NCBI GenBank assembly: GCA_038849025.1
Contig: JAWCNE010000006.1
Span: 1-41,757 of the forward strand
Direction: 5' to 3'
Length of the DNA stretch: 41,757 nt
DNA from: WUQU01 sp038849025
GTDB lineage: Archaea > Thermoproteota > Bathyarchaeia > Bathyarchaeales > Bathycorpusculaceae
Each line of letters begins with the position of its first letter. Positions within the stretch are counted from its first letter, which is position 1. The notes under the pieces were generated by a model. The model was not told where the DNA came from. It saw only the letters and a list, made by a program, of their open reading frames with translations, and made no database searches. Below, one piece after another: positions 1 through 8,973 of the stretch. Made by a program: the position numbers and the translations under genes.

Positions 1-575
1 AACAGTGTTGTTTGAGATCCTAGTGTTGTTGGTTGATAAACGCCGTTGCTTTCTGTTAGATACTCTGAAGCGTTGTAACCAGCTATATGGGCAATCCAAT
101 AGAACTTCTGCAGTTCATCAGGAGTGAAGACTAAAACGTATGACACGTTATATTGCCTCATCAACTCTAGAGACTTCTCCTCGGGAAGCATAAACATCCT
201 TGCCATGTCACGGATTTTTTCTGATGATCCCCATTTTCCGAAGATTTGAGCTTCCAAGTTGTGCAGTGGGTCTCTGCTTACGCCTAAAGTGTACCATATG
301 TCCCTTGAAGGGTAAGCCTCTATCACCTCTCTGTGGCTCCATTCGCGTACTGCCCTGCCATAGTCCCACCAGCAAAGCATAACTGCGCCTTGAGGGGTAA
401 GTTCCTCAAGCTTCGCAAATGTTTCAGGCATTCCTTCCTGTTTGGAAAAGTAGTTAAGGACTTCATCCTCCCTTTTGCCATAATCTATTCTAATAGCCAC
501 CAAAGTTAAAGAAACCATAACCCCAACAGCAAATAAAGCGATAAACCATTTGCTTCGCCAAAATTTCCCAATCAT
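1..575 (-). CDS. STT3-like soluble-domain protein with one N-terminal TM helix (partial, 3' end off window)
   Basis: Reading leftward from an ATG at 575, the frame stays open to the window edge (191 codons). The start gives a basic stretch, one hydrophobic helix (about residues 11-28), then a soluble domain containing LCWWDYGRAV at about residues 66-75. WWDYG is the hallmark of the C-terminal domain of STT3/AglB oligosaccharyltransferases. Further on, YNVSYVLVFTPDEL resembles AEYVLVFVTIDY of the full-length AglB at 25245-27500. The multi-helix catalytic half is absent: the same frame meets TGA a little upstream. A GTG at 662 with GAGGA in front is an alternative start adding 29 residues. It lies just downstream of the racemase-family gene on the same strand. 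It could be an accessory subunit or a degenerate relative; whether it is catalytic cannot be told, but the metal-binding loops of STT3 would be missing. Confidence 0.7.
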   Translation of the reverse strand, partial: MIGKFWRSKWFIALFAVGVMVSLTLVAIRIDYGKREDEVLNYFSKQEGMPETFAKLEELTPQGAVMLCWWDYGRAVREWSHREVIEAYPSRDIWYTLGVSRDPLHNLEAQIFGKWGSSEKIRDMARMFMLPEEKSLELMRQYNVSYVLVFTPDELQKFYWIAHIAGYNASEYLTESNGVYQPTTLGSQTTL

Positions 576-683
576 ATGCGTCCTTTTTGGAGAACTTTTG
601 TTGTTGTTTATAAGTGTTTTCTCAACAACAACTTTTGAAACATCCGTATAAGAAACATGCACTTGTCCTCATTATACCAGTTT

Positions 684-1394
684 CTATTCTACAGCCTTTT
701 TGACGGCGGCTCTTGCCAAAATTCGCGTCGAATCCAGCACTGGTGTTGGAGAATTCTCCTTGCTAAGGATTAGCGGCAACTCGGTGCATCCTAAAACAAC
801 AGCGTCGCAGCCCTCCCTTTCAGCCAAACCCTTTATGATGCTGACAAGTTTTTCCCTGGAACTGGGCTTGATAATGCCGTAAACGAGCTCATCGAATATT
901 ATTTCATTGACCACTTCGCGCTGATTTACTTCTGGGACAGCCCACTTTATTCCGTAATCCCTCAGCTTTGACGGGTAAACCTCTGACTCCGTGAGAAAAC
1001 GGGTTCCAAGGACCGCCAATTTCCCAAAACCGCGCTGTTGGGCTTCTTTGGCAACCTCCTCAGCTATATGCAGCCACGGCAAAGGCGATTTCTCGACAAC
1101 CTTGTCGAAGGCTATATGCACAGTGTTGTCGGGGCAAATAGCAAAGTCTGCACCGACTTTTGCAAGCTTTTCAGCCGACGCCAATAGGAGTTCGGCAACG
1201 CCATTCCAGTCACCGCGCTCTATACGCTTCATGTAAGTGCTGAAGGAAAAGGCATGCATGCTCACTTCTGGATGGGCGTACCGTTCGCCAATAAATTTCT
1301 CGCCTTCAGCGCATATGGTCTGATAGCATAAGGCTGCTCCAGGAGAACTGACGCCAATAATGCCTATGTGCTTAAGCTGCTTAAACCTACTCAC
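684..1394 (-). CDS. Asp/Glu racemase superfamily protein
   Basis: A 236-residue protein of the aspartate/glutamate/hydantoin racemase family, cofactor-independent enzymes with two acid/base residues, normally cysteines. The N-terminal IGIIGVSSPGAALCY and the second catalytic motif VLGCTELPLIL (near residue 205) are clear. At the first catalytic site, where classical enzymes have P-C-N-T, this protein reads CPDNTVH, so the usual cysteine is replaced by aspartate with a Cys two positions earlier. It may therefore be a specialised or one-cysteine racemase or isomerase; the substrate is not predictable. The start is GTG at 1394 with GGAGG about 8 bases upstream, and a TATA-like CCTTTAAAAGAATA lies near 1441-1453. 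Family assignment is firm, activity is not. Confidence 0.85.
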   Translation of the reverse strand: MSRFKQLKHIGIIGVSSPGAALCYQTICAEGEKFIGERYAHPEVSMHAFSFSTYMKRIERGDWNGVAELLLASAEKLAKVGADFAICPDNTVHIAFDKVVEKSPLPWLHIAEEVAKEAQQRGFGKLAVLGTRFLTESEVYPSKLRDYGIKWAVPEVNQREVVNEIIFDELVYGIIKPSSREKLVSIIKGLAEREGCDAVVLGCTELPLILSKENSPTPVLDSTRILARAAVKKAVE

Positions 1395-1545
1395 ACTTGA
1401 AAACCTCCAATTTTACATAAGCAAGGCTGAACATGATATTCTTTTAAAGGAATGACTGCCTTATTTTGATTTATGTTGGAAGCAGAAAACATGAACTAGA
1501 AAACTGCCTTAATGCTCTCACCAAGTTTAATTTTGGGGTAAAAAG

Positions 1546-1557
1546 TTTTAATTTTAG
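1546..1557 (+). promoter_or_regulatory. Putative TATA element for the micro-ORF pair at 1574
   Basis: An AT-rich GTTTTAATTTTA lies about 25 bases before the GTG at 1574. That is the distance expected for a leaderless archaeal transcript. Inferred from spacing only. Confidence 0.3.
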
Positions 1558-1573
1558 AATCTAACTTCTACTT

Positions 1574-1773
1574 GTGTCTGGAATTGCTGTGTTGTGGGAT
1601 ATATCACAAACGTCAATCATAATCTCGTCAATGCTTACGCTTCTGATAATTTCAGTTTTTATTTTTACTGTGTGATTGTTAATTTGTGGCGTAAGAATAA
1701 AACTGTGGAAGCGTTGCTGGTTTTTAATTCGCTAGTGCTCTATATCATCGCGTTAATACTGCTCTTTAAATAG
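1574..1773 (+). pseudogene. Two overlapping 33-residue membrane micro-ORFs, or one frameshifted two-helix protein
   Basis: The gap between the racemase-family gene and infB holds two short ORFs with hydrophobic content. The first (GTG 1574 to TGA 1675) ends in a helix including SSMLTLLIISVFIF. The second (GTG 1672 to TAG 1773) reads VIVNLWRKNKTVEALLVFNS and continues into a second hydrophobic helix (LVLYIIALILLF). The second GTG overlaps the first stop, so they are either translationally coupled or one 65-residue two-helix membrane protein split by a one-base shift near 1670-1675. A TATA-like element sits at leaderless distance from 1574. No ATG is present and I recognise no family; chance is possible. 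The rest of the 1395-1836 gap shows only AT-rich upstream sequence. Confidence 0.3.
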
Positions 1774-1836
1774 ACATACCATTAAAAATGCTGAAAGGCT
1801 ATCAGAAGCAACTATGAACTTTAAACTTCCATGGTG

Positions 1837-3618
1837 TTAAACTGCCCAGAAAGGTGTTTTCTTTCGCATTAGATCTACATACTCGTTTAGGGTTTCCTGT
1901 TCTTCAAGCGTTAGTTTGTCCATGAAGTTTTTTAGCAAAGCTTTGGCGTGGGATTCTGGCACTTTTACGTAGAGCACGTCTTTCTCGAATATGTGTCTTC
2001 CAACCATAGGCTTGTCTATGCTTATGGCTACCTGCATTCCTGGTTTAGCCTCTGATATGGCTTGTCCTTTATCTTGGATTTGCTGGATTTCACCTATTTC
2101 TTCGCCGTCTTCAGCCCTTACTAGGGCTAGTTTAGGCTTTATTTTACCGGCGAGGACTTCTACGCCCACTATGGCGGGTTTGGCTCTTCTGAAGACATAG
2201 CCTTCCAGTATGCGGATCTTTGCTGGTTTAACCAGAAAAGCGAATTCCTGCTCAATTTTGGCTTCCTGTTGAGCTTTAAACCATGAAAGATAATTTTCTA
2301 TTAAATGGTAAATTATTTTCTCTTTAAAAACTTGGACACCTTTATTTTGCGCTTCTTCTTCAGCATCTGGCAGAATTTTAACATTAAAAGCCAAAATAAC
2401 TCCGTATAATGGTTCATGTTCCCTAACGACAGCCGCCTCAATTACATCTCGCTTTGAAACGTCGCCCACATCCGCCAGCCGCACAGGCACATTGTTGCGC
2501 TTTAGGTTTTCAGCAATAGCCTCCAAAGAGCCCAGCGTGTCCGCCTTCAAAACAACCCCATTCACGTCAGTTGCGATGCGAATGCGTTCAATTTCTTCGG
2601 AAACAAGCTTCACATAATTGTCAGGCGGCTCTCCATCAGGGACAGCGTAAAGGGGTGCCCCAGCCAAAGCCCCTTCAAGCTCAGGAGCAACAATTTTTAC
2701 TCCAGCCGCGGCAGACACCACATCCACAGAAGAAAACTTGTCTCGGGGATCCCGAATCTCATCTAAGGGTTTAGGAACCAAAATAGCCCTTACACGCGTA
2801 ATAATGGGCTTTTCCCTGCCGCCCACAACAATCAAGTCGTCTTTCCGCAGAGTTCCATCATAAATTATGGTGTTAAGCGTCAAACCCAAACCCGGCTCCT
2901 CCCGAACCTCTAAAACAGTTCCTTTGGCAGGTCCGGCGGTGGTCTGCAAACGCTTCTTTAAATACTGCTGCGCCAAACCCACGAGAACCGCCAAAAGCTC
3001 TGTTATTCCTTCGCCGGTTTTGGCACTTGTTGGCACAATAGCCACGGTCCGCGTGAAATCTTTTATGCGGTCAAAACGGTCAGCCCTAAAGCCTAAACGG
3101 GAAAAAGTGCCGATAATCTCGTAGAGGCGGTTATCCAAATCTTCCTGGACGTATTTGTCTTGAAGTTGATAAGCCTTCAAAAAAGGCGTGTCAGGATAAG
3201 AATTCCATCCCGGGATGCGGTCTATTTTGTTAGCTGCAACAAGGAAAGGCGTTTTACGTGCCTTCAAAATATCGATGCATTCGTAGGTTTGAGCCTCAAA
3301 CCCCCTTAGCACGTCAATAACGAGGATGGCTATGTCGGCAACGCTGCCGCCGCGCTTACGAAGATTAGTGAACGCTTCATGACCCGGGGTGTCAATAACA
3401 AGCAATCCTGGAATCTCAATTTCACCCTTTATGGCTGAAAGCAAAGGGCCAACCATCTGTTTTAGGGTTTCAACGGGGAAAAAGCTGGCGCCAATATGCT
3501 GAGTGATGCCTCCAGCCTCGCGGGCTTGAACACTTGTTTTGCGGATTTTGTCTAAAAGAAGAGTCTTACCAGTATCCACGTGGCCGAGCACGCATACAAT
3601 GGGTTGACGAATAGACAT
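1837..3618 (-). CDS. infB: Translation initiation factor aIF5B (IF-2 family GTPase)
   Basis: A 593-residue archaeal/eukaryotic type IF2/eIF5B, the GTPase that promotes subunit joining and initiator tRNA positioning. The G domain starts at once with GHVDTGKT (12-19), then GGITQ (36-40) as switch I, DTPGH (76-80) and NKID (130-133). It is followed by the beta-barrel, the alpha/beta/alpha domain (about 340-440) and a C-terminal barrel (about 460-560) for initiator tRNA. The length is typical for archaeal aIF5B, which lacks the long N-terminal extension of eukaryotic and bacterial forms. The ATG at 3618 is preceded by GGAGA, and a TATA-like TTTATTAATT on the minus strand near 3660-3670 is a plausible promoter. 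Confidence 0.97.
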   Translation of the reverse strand: MSIRQPIVCVLGHVDTGKTLLLDKIRKTSVQAREAGGITQHIGASFFPVETLKQMVGPLLSAIKGEIEIPGLLVIDTPGHEAFTNLRKRGGSVADIAILVIDVLRGFEAQTYECIDILKARKTPFLVAANKIDRIPGWNSYPDTPFLKAYQLQDKYVQEDLDNRLYEIIGTFSRLGFRADRFDRIKDFTRTVAIVPTSAKTGEGITELLAVLVGLAQQYLKKRLQTTAGPAKGTVLEVREEPGLGLTLNTIIYDGTLRKDDLIVVGGREKPIITRVRAILVPKPLDEIRDPRDKFSSVDVVSAAAGVKIVAPELEGALAGAPLYAVPDGEPPDNYVKLVSEEIERIRIATDVNGVVLKADTLGSLEAIAENLKRNNVPVRLADVGDVSKRDVIEAAVVREHEPLYGVILAFNVKILPDAEEEAQNKGVQVFKEKIIYHLIENYLSWFKAQQEAKIEQEFAFLVKPAKIRILEGYVFRRAKPAIVGVEVLAGKIKPKLALVRAEDGEEIGEIQQIQDKGQAISEAKPGMQVAISIDKPMVGRHIFEKDVLYVKVPESHAKALLKNFMDKLTLEEQETLNEYVDLMRKKTPFWAV

Positions 3619-3738
3619 AAAGGGCTTCTCCTAACCGGGCAACAAGCCAAACCGCCAACCAATTAATAAATCATATCCCTACATAAATGCTATTTTACAA
3701 AACAGAACACAGTAAGACAGCCATATTCAACAAAAGAG

Positions 3739-3936
3739 TTATTCGGTTTTTGCGATTATTAGGAATAATCCAAGCGCCAGCAGTATTAGACTTAAAAAGC
3801 TGAAGAATCCTGTGTAGGCGCCTAGGGCTTGGCTGCTTGTTAAAGTGAAGTATGTAGCTACGGCTCCAACAATCAAGAGGAGTAGGCCGAAAAATTTTTC
3901 GGCGACTGTTATTCCGAAACCACCTTCTTCGCTCAT
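3739..3936 (-). CDS. Small two-helix membrane protein
   Basis: A 65-residue protein starting MSEEGGFGIT with two hydrophobic segments (about 14-30 and 43-62) separated by a short Ser/Gly/Tyr loop, ending in IIAKTE. Both ends are probably cytoplasmic. I do not recognise the family. It stands between infB and top6A on the same strand, with its own upstream spacer, so it may be transcribed with infB. The coherent composition and ATG start support a real gene; no function can be assigned. Confidence 0.65.
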   Translation of the reverse strand: MSEEGGFGITVAEKFFGLLLLIVGAVATYFTLTSSQALGAYTGFFSFLSLILLALGLFLIIAKTE

Positions 3937-4005
3937 AATCTAACCGCTCTATTCCTAAGTGTGCTCATAAATAGGCAAAGAGGTGTTATTTTAAATTTCT
4001 TCTTT

Positions 4006-5100
4006 CTATCGGGTTTCTTCAAGTTTTGCTGGCAAGTACTCGTCTACGATGTATGTTAGACCGTATCTGCTGAAAGCTTCCTGTTCGGCTTTCCGCTTTA
4101 TTTTCATGAAGGTTTTTATTTCCCTCTGCCACAGTGGATCCTCTTTATATCTTGGGTCTTTCTGCAGTTCGTAAAGCCTTTTCATGTCTATTTCGTCCAG
4201 TGGATCCGTGGGCAGCTTATAGTTTACTATGTCCGTCGCCCAAACCCCACTCCATTTGGCATCCGGCGTGTTTAACTCCCTTATGTGGGCGGCGTTTGCT
4301 GAACCCGAGATTATGACCATGGCTATGTGCATTCCCCAAGGGTCGCCGTCTGTGAAGATATAAACTGGGAGGTTTAGCTCTCGATTTAGTCTTCTGATGA
4401 AGTGGCGGGTTGCCCGCGGCGCTTGCCCAGCTGTAAGCACCAGCAATGCGTTAAACTTTCTGTGCACGTTTTCCTCTATGAACCGCGTGAAAAGCCCGCC
4501 TTTTTCTATGGCTATTACCTTGTCGGCGCTTGTTTCCACAAACTCAGCGGAAGTCAAGGCTGGGCCTATCATGACGCCGTCTGGGTGGGATGTTAGGTTT
4601 AAGGTTTTTCCTTCGTAACCTGGCACAGTGTAGCTTATAGTTAGGTCGCCGAAGACTGCTGAGCGTTCTTCTGGGAATATGTTGAAGTCTTCCCTTGAAA
4701 AACCCAAAACTGTTTCGAGGTCAGTTATGATGTTGTTCGATTCCTGCTGGTCTTTGAAAGTCATTTCATAGGCCTGCGCCGAGTAGTAAACGTCCCTGAG
4801 GGTTGAGGTTTTCCGTTGGTGAGCAAGCTCGTAGGAAAAAAGGGCTGCCCAAACAAGTTGGGCGAAGGGCTTCAAGTGGCGAATATTGCGAGCGCTTCGC
4901 CTAACTGTTTTATCTCCCAAAATGAATTGCCTAAGTTTAGAGTCATAGTAAATGTTTTCTGTTGAGCGGCTGGGCATTTCTACGGATGGAAAATAGCCCT
5001 TATCCATCTGTTCGTAAATTTTAACTCCAAGATTTTGTAGGCTGGCTAAAACTTCTTTTTTTCTTTCCATAATGCTGCTCTTATATTCCTTCGGCTCCAA
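4006..5100 (-). CDS. top6A: DNA topoisomerase VI subunit A (Spo11-like)
   Basis: A 364-residue catalytic subunit of the type IIB topoisomerase, which cuts both DNA strands through a tyrosine in a winged-helix domain and holds Mg2+ in a Toprim domain. LRDVYYSAQ (101-109) carries the catalytic tyrosine, best matched to Tyr106 by comparison with Spo11. Toprim features are VIAIEKGG with the conserved Glu and FTDGDPWGMHI with the Asp pair. The start overlaps the end of top6B by 20 bases, so the two subunits are probably translationally coupled as parts of one A2B2 enzyme. Length is normal for the family. Confidence 0.97.
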   Translation of the reverse strand: MEPKEYKSSIMERKKEVLASLQNLGVKIYEQMDKGYFPSVEMPSRSTENIYYDSKLRQFILGDKTVRRSARNIRHLKPFAQLVWAALFSYELAHQRKTSTLRDVYYSAQAYEMTFKDQQESNNIITDLETVLGFSREDFNIFPEERSAVFGDLTISYTVPGYEGKTLNLTSHPDGVMIGPALTSAEFVETSADKVIAIEKGGLFTRFIEENVHRKFNALLVLTAGQAPRATRHFIRRLNRELNLPVYIFTDGDPWGMHIAMVIISGSANAAHIRELNTPDAKWSGVWATDIVNYKLPTDPLDEIDMKRLYELQKDPRYKEDPLWQREIKTFMKIKRKAEQEAFSRYGLTYIVDEYLPAKLEETR

Positions 5101-6619
5101 ACTTTTTCACACTCCTTAAAAGTTTCTCTATATCTGGGGGTTTAGTTTTTCCAGCAAGTTTGGTTGAAAATTCAGCTATTCTGGGGAGGTATTTGCTGAA
5201 AACTCCAAGTCTTTTTCTCTCCTTATCCACGTGCTCCCTCCTCGTGAGGAAACGTTGTAGTTGCCGTGCAACCTCCCTTATTCCGTTAGCTATTTCCCGT
5301 CTAACTTCAAGTCTGTCTGCGATAAACTCTTTGCCAACGGTTTTATATGGAACCTTTGTGCTGCAAATATGCACAACTATAGCGATAGGCATGTCAGGCG
5401 TGACTTTATATCTTCGCCAGTTCATAGCGTTTATTACCTTAACCGAAACGTCACTGGCCTCATCATAAAGAAGCGGGATTCTGTTAGCGAAACGATAAAT
5501 CAGAAAGCTGCCTTTCTGGGGAATTTCCCCGCCGTAGGCTATGGCAACCTCAACTATAAAGGGATGTCCAGCATAAGTTGCGGGTTTTCGCTGGTGAACA
5601 GCTACAAACTCTGGTTTCAACTCCTTTAGCACGCCTGTTCTCAGCAGTTCTTCACCAAGAGGAGACAAACAACTTGCGTCTGGCGGCAGAAACTCCTTAA
5701 ACTTTTTAAGCATATGCATAAGCCGGACAATTTCCTCGTGGGAAAGCTTCTTCGGGTTTTTGGAGGGGCTTATGTTGCTGGACTCTAAAAACTTGTTTGC
5801 AGTGATTTCTCCAACCCTATGGAAGTGGTTTTTCAAGAAGTCCAGCATGTTAGTGTAGGGGGTTATTTGTATGAGGCGTTGTAGAAGTTCCACGTCGACT
5901 CCATAAGGGTGGGGAAGAGTTTCTTTCGGCGGCTCTGGCATGACCGTGGTGGCTCTAGTAAACTTGTAAAGCCTGCCCTTAGGATCTACAAAAGTTAAGT
6001 TGGCATATGGGTTAACCATGGCTGTCTGCTTGAAATACTCCAGGATTTTCGGCATGGCCCTCAAATAGTCGCCTTCAAGGCTGAATTCAACTATTGTTCC
6101 CCGCCACCCTTCTTTGTTCAGAAGGATTCTTCTATCAAGGATTATGGGACGGTTTTTCTGAATGTCAATCATAAGTTTATACATGAAAATTTTTGACATG
6201 CCCGTGCTGGAAATTATGGTGGCGGGCTGATGCGTTGTTATTTGCCCGTAAAGGATTGCCATTTTGCCGCCTAAACCGAAGGTTCCCCTCTGCTGTTTCA
6301 GCTTATATTTTGAGCCGAAAAGCACCTGCCCAAAAGCAGAAGGTATATGCCTAGGTGGAACCCCAATTCCGTTGTCTTCAACCCTCAACTTGTAAATTTG
6401 GGTTTCTTTACTTGCTTCCCCCTCAAAAGATAGTCTAACATAGATTTCAGGGGGGATTTTGAGGCTTTCAGCGGCGTCCAAAGAGTTTTCTACAAGCTCT
6501 CTTATAGCTGCAAAAATTGCCCTTGTAGGATTAGTGAACCCAGCTATGTCACGGTTACGATAGAAGAAGTCTGATGCGCTTATCTCTTCAAAGGTTACTT
6601 GCGCCACCCTAGCATCCAC
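5081..6619 (-). CDS. top6B: DNA topoisomerase VI subunit B (GHKL ATPase)
   Basis: A 512-residue ATPase subunit of topoisomerase VI that dimerises on ATP and drives strand passage. The GHKL motifs are ELVENSLDA (41-49, Mg-binding Asn), DNGIGVP (82-88) and the ATP lid GTFGLGGKM (112-120). A helix-two-turn-helix region follows (about 250-310, including NISPSKNPKKLSHEEIV), then the transducer domain, where KVPYKTVGKEF carries the likely switch lysine. The protein ends soon after the transducer, so this is the short form without a C-terminal Ig-like extension. It lies immediately upstream of and overlapping top6A. Confidence 0.97.
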   Translation of the reverse strand: MDARVAQVTFEEISASDFFYRNRDIAGFTNPTRAIFAAIRELVENSLDAAESLKIPPEIYVRLSFEGEASKETQIYKLRVEDNGIGVPPRHIPSAFGQVLFGSKYKLKQQRGTFGLGGKMAILYGQITTHQPATIISSTGMSKIFMYKLMIDIQKNRPIILDRRILLNKEGWRGTIVEFSLEGDYLRAMPKILEYFKQTAMVNPYANLTFVDPKGRLYKFTRATTVMPEPPKETLPHPYGVDVELLQRLIQITPYTNMLDFLKNHFHRVGEITANKFLESSNISPSKNPKKLSHEEIVRLMHMLKKFKEFLPPDASCLSPLGEELLRTGVLKELKPEFVAVHQRKPATYAGHPFIVEVAIAYGGEIPQKGSFLIYRFANRIPLLYDEASDVSVKVINAMNWRRYKVTPDMPIAIVVHICSTKVPYKTVGKEFIADRLEVRREIANGIREVARQLQRFLTRREHVDKERKRLGVFSKYLPRIAEFSTKLAGKTKPPDIEKLLRSVKKFGAEGI

Positions 6620-6697
6620 CGCAACACATAGATGAAGTCACTCTTAGGTATACGCCGCTTGTTCTTTAATTTAACTCTGTTGTTAGGCTAGAATTTT

Positions 6698-7120
6698 TCA
6701 TTTATGGAAGGGTTCGGGCAACAAATCATTAAGAGTTTTTACCTTGAGGGTTTCAAACAGAACTTTTTCTCCATCAACTTTTGCCATAACAATTTTAATT
6801 TTGGGGTTTTCTGCGAAATCAGAAATATATTGTAAACATGCTCCACAAGGCTTAGTTTCACTTTCAGTTTTAAAATCTGTTACAATGGCTATTCCTTTAA
6901 TCCTTTTGTTCCCATGCAAAACAGCGTGGTTTATGGCGCATCTTTCAGCACAAATGCCAAGCCCTGAAACCCAGCTTTCAACATTACAGCCACTGTAGAT
7001 TTTTCCGTCTTCGGCTAATACGGAAGCGCCAACCCTAAAACCCCAAAGCACATGGGCATTATCCATAGCCTTCAAAGCTTCCCTTAATAATTTTTCTTCC
7101 TCTCTTCCAACCTCAACCAT
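6698..7120 (-). CDS. cdd: Cytidine deaminase
   Basis: A 140-residue homotetrameric-type cytidine deaminase that converts cytidine or deoxycytidine to uridine in pyrimidine salvage. Zinc and catalytic motifs are visible: CNVES (45-49) for ribose recognition, CAERC (57-61) with zinc ligand Cys57 and catalytic Glu59, and PCGAC (91-95) with the two other zinc cysteines. The three-Cys zinc site marks the small tetrameric class. It starts only two bases downstream of the ABCE1 stop codon, so it probably shares that transcript. Confidence 0.95.
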   Translation of the reverse strand: MVEVGREEEKLLREALKAMDNAHVLWGFRVGASVLAEDGKIYSGCNVESWVSGLGICAERCAINHAVLHGNKRIKGIAIVTDFKTESETKPCGACLQYISDFAENPKIKIVMAKVDGEKVLFETLKVKTLNDLLPEPFHK

Positions 7121-7122
7121 GT

Positions 7123-8922
7123 TTATTCCTCGCTGGCTATGCTTGTATGGCGCACATAATAATATTCTCCTATTTCCTTTTGAAACTTGTCAAGTTTCGA
7201 GCCTTCCTTGTTAACCCGCGGCCTTTTGGTGGCAGGATCTCTCCTAAAGGTAACTTTCATCTCCTTTAAGAAAGTGTTCATTCCATCCCTGAGACTTGTT
7301 GGCGGGTTTGCTATGCCCTTTATTCCCGGTTCTCCTGTGAAAACCATGAGGCGGTCTGCAATGAAGTCTTGGGCAACCACATCATGTTCAACCACAAAGG
7401 CTGTCACGTTACGGGCCTCTATAACTCTGCGGATGGTTCTCGCCATGTTAAGCCTTTCCTCAACATCTAAATATGCACTTGGCTCGTCTAAAAGGTAAAG
7501 CTGAGCCTTTCTTGATAGGCACGCGGCGATTGCGGTTTTTTGAAGCTCGCCTCCGCTAAGTTCAGCTATGTTTCTATCTAAAAGTTGAGTTATTCCTAAG
7601 GGCTGGAGAATTTCAGCTTTATACCAGCCAGAGGTGAAATCCTCTTTTGCCACGCTCATTAAAAGCTCTTGAACTGTTCCTTCATATTCAGCTGAAATAT
7701 ATTGGGGTTTGTAGCTTACCTCCAACTCTTTAAACTCTTTTCCATCGTCTGTTTTTTCTATTCCAGCCAAAATTTTCACAAAGGTTGTTTTTCCTATACC
7801 GTTAGGCCCTAAAATTCCAATGATTTCCCCCCTTCTTATTTCTCCCGGATACGCGGCGAACTTAAATTCTTCATAGGTTTTTTCTATTCTCCCCCACCGT
7901 AACAGCACTTCGCCGGCGCTGAAGCTTATGCTCGGCGGCTTCTCATGAAAAATTATCGGCTCTTTTCTGAAACGGACATTTTCGTCCGGAATATAGCCTT
8001 GGAGGTAAATGTTTATCCCTGTTCTTACACCGTGAACGTGAGAAACTATCCCGTAAACGCCTGCTTCACCATAGAAAATGCATATTTGGTCTGAGAGGTA
8101 ATCTATTATTGCAAGGTCGTGTTCGGCGACCACAACGGTTTTTCCGTTTCTTTTCAAGTTTCTTATGGCTTTGGCAACTTCAAGCCTCTGCTTTACGTCA
8201 AGATAACTTGAGGGTTCGTCGAAAAGGTATACGTCTGCCTCCCTACATATAGTGGCGGCGACAGCTACCCTCTGCAACTCACCTCCACTTAAAGCTTCCA
8301 GCGGTCTATTCCAAAGGGTTTTAAGCTCAAGTTGTTCTGCAACGCTGCTAAGCACTCCTTGCTCATTCACTCTTTCTAAAAGTTCTCCAACTTTTCCCGA
8401 AACTACCTTGGGAATTTTGTCAACGTATTGGGGTTTATGCACAACTTTAAGTTTGCCTTGGCTCATTTTTTGGAAATACTCTTGAAGAGTTGAGCCTCTA
8501 AAATGCCTTATTATTTCGGCCCAGCTGGGAGGGTTTTCATAGTTTCCAAGGTTTGGCCGAATTTCCCCTGAGAGCACTTTTAAAGTTGTGGTCTTGCCAA
8601 TCCCGTTTTTTCCAAGCAAGCCTAAAACAACGCCTGGAGAGGGTGTGGGAAGCCTATAAAGCTTAAAAGTGTTAGGCCCGAACCTGTGGCTGCATTCAGC
8701 TTCAAGCTCGTCTGGAAGATTAACTATTGAAATAGCGTTGAAGGGACACTTTTTCACGCAGATGCCGCAGCCTGTACAGAGGGCTTCAACAACTACCGGT
8801 CTGTCGTCTTCAAAGCGAATTGCCTCAACTCGGCTTCGAACCATTGGACAAAAACGATAACATAGTCTACCGCAACGTTTAGGCTTACATTTATCAGAGT
8901 CCAGCACAGCTATACGAGTCAT
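7123..8922 (-). CDS. ABCE1 / Rli1 ribosome-recycling ATPase
   Basis: A 599-residue soluble twin ABC ATPase that splits ribosomes after termination. The N-terminal domain binds two 4Fe-4S clusters: C12, C17, C21, C25 and CTGCGICVKKCP (49-60). The first nucleotide domain has GKNGIGKT (104-111), LSGGELQR and a Walker B ending in FDEPSSYLD. The second has GPNGIGKTT (about residue 370), LSGGELQK and LLDEPSAYLD. There are no membrane helices. Length and domain order match archaeal ABCE1. It likely heads a transcript with cdd. Confidence 0.97.
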   Translation of the reverse strand: MTRIAVLDSDKCKPKRCGRLCYRFCPMVRSRVEAIRFEDDRPVVVEALCTGCGICVKKCPFNAISIVNLPDELEAECSHRFGPNTFKLYRLPTPSPGVVLGLLGKNGIGKTTTLKVLSGEIRPNLGNYENPPSWAEIIRHFRGSTLQEYFQKMSQGKLKVVHKPQYVDKIPKVVSGKVGELLERVNEQGVLSSVAEQLELKTLWNRPLEALSGGELQRVAVAATICREADVYLFDEPSSYLDVKQRLEVAKAIRNLKRNGKTVVVAEHDLAIIDYLSDQICIFYGEAGVYGIVSHVHGVRTGINIYLQGYIPDENVRFRKEPIIFHEKPPSISFSAGEVLLRWGRIEKTYEEFKFAAYPGEIRRGEIIGILGPNGIGKTTFVKILAGIEKTDDGKEFKELEVSYKPQYISAEYEGTVQELLMSVAKEDFTSGWYKAEILQPLGITQLLDRNIAELSGGELQKTAIAACLSRKAQLYLLDEPSAYLDVEERLNMARTIRRVIEARNVTAFVVEHDVVAQDFIADRLMVFTGEPGIKGIANPPTSLRDGMNTFLKEMKVTFRRDPATKRPRVNKEGSKLDKFQKEIGEYYYVRHTSIASEE

Positions 8923-8973
8923 GGTTTACCAGCAACTGTAAGATTATCCATAAATAAAACATGAACCTTAAAC

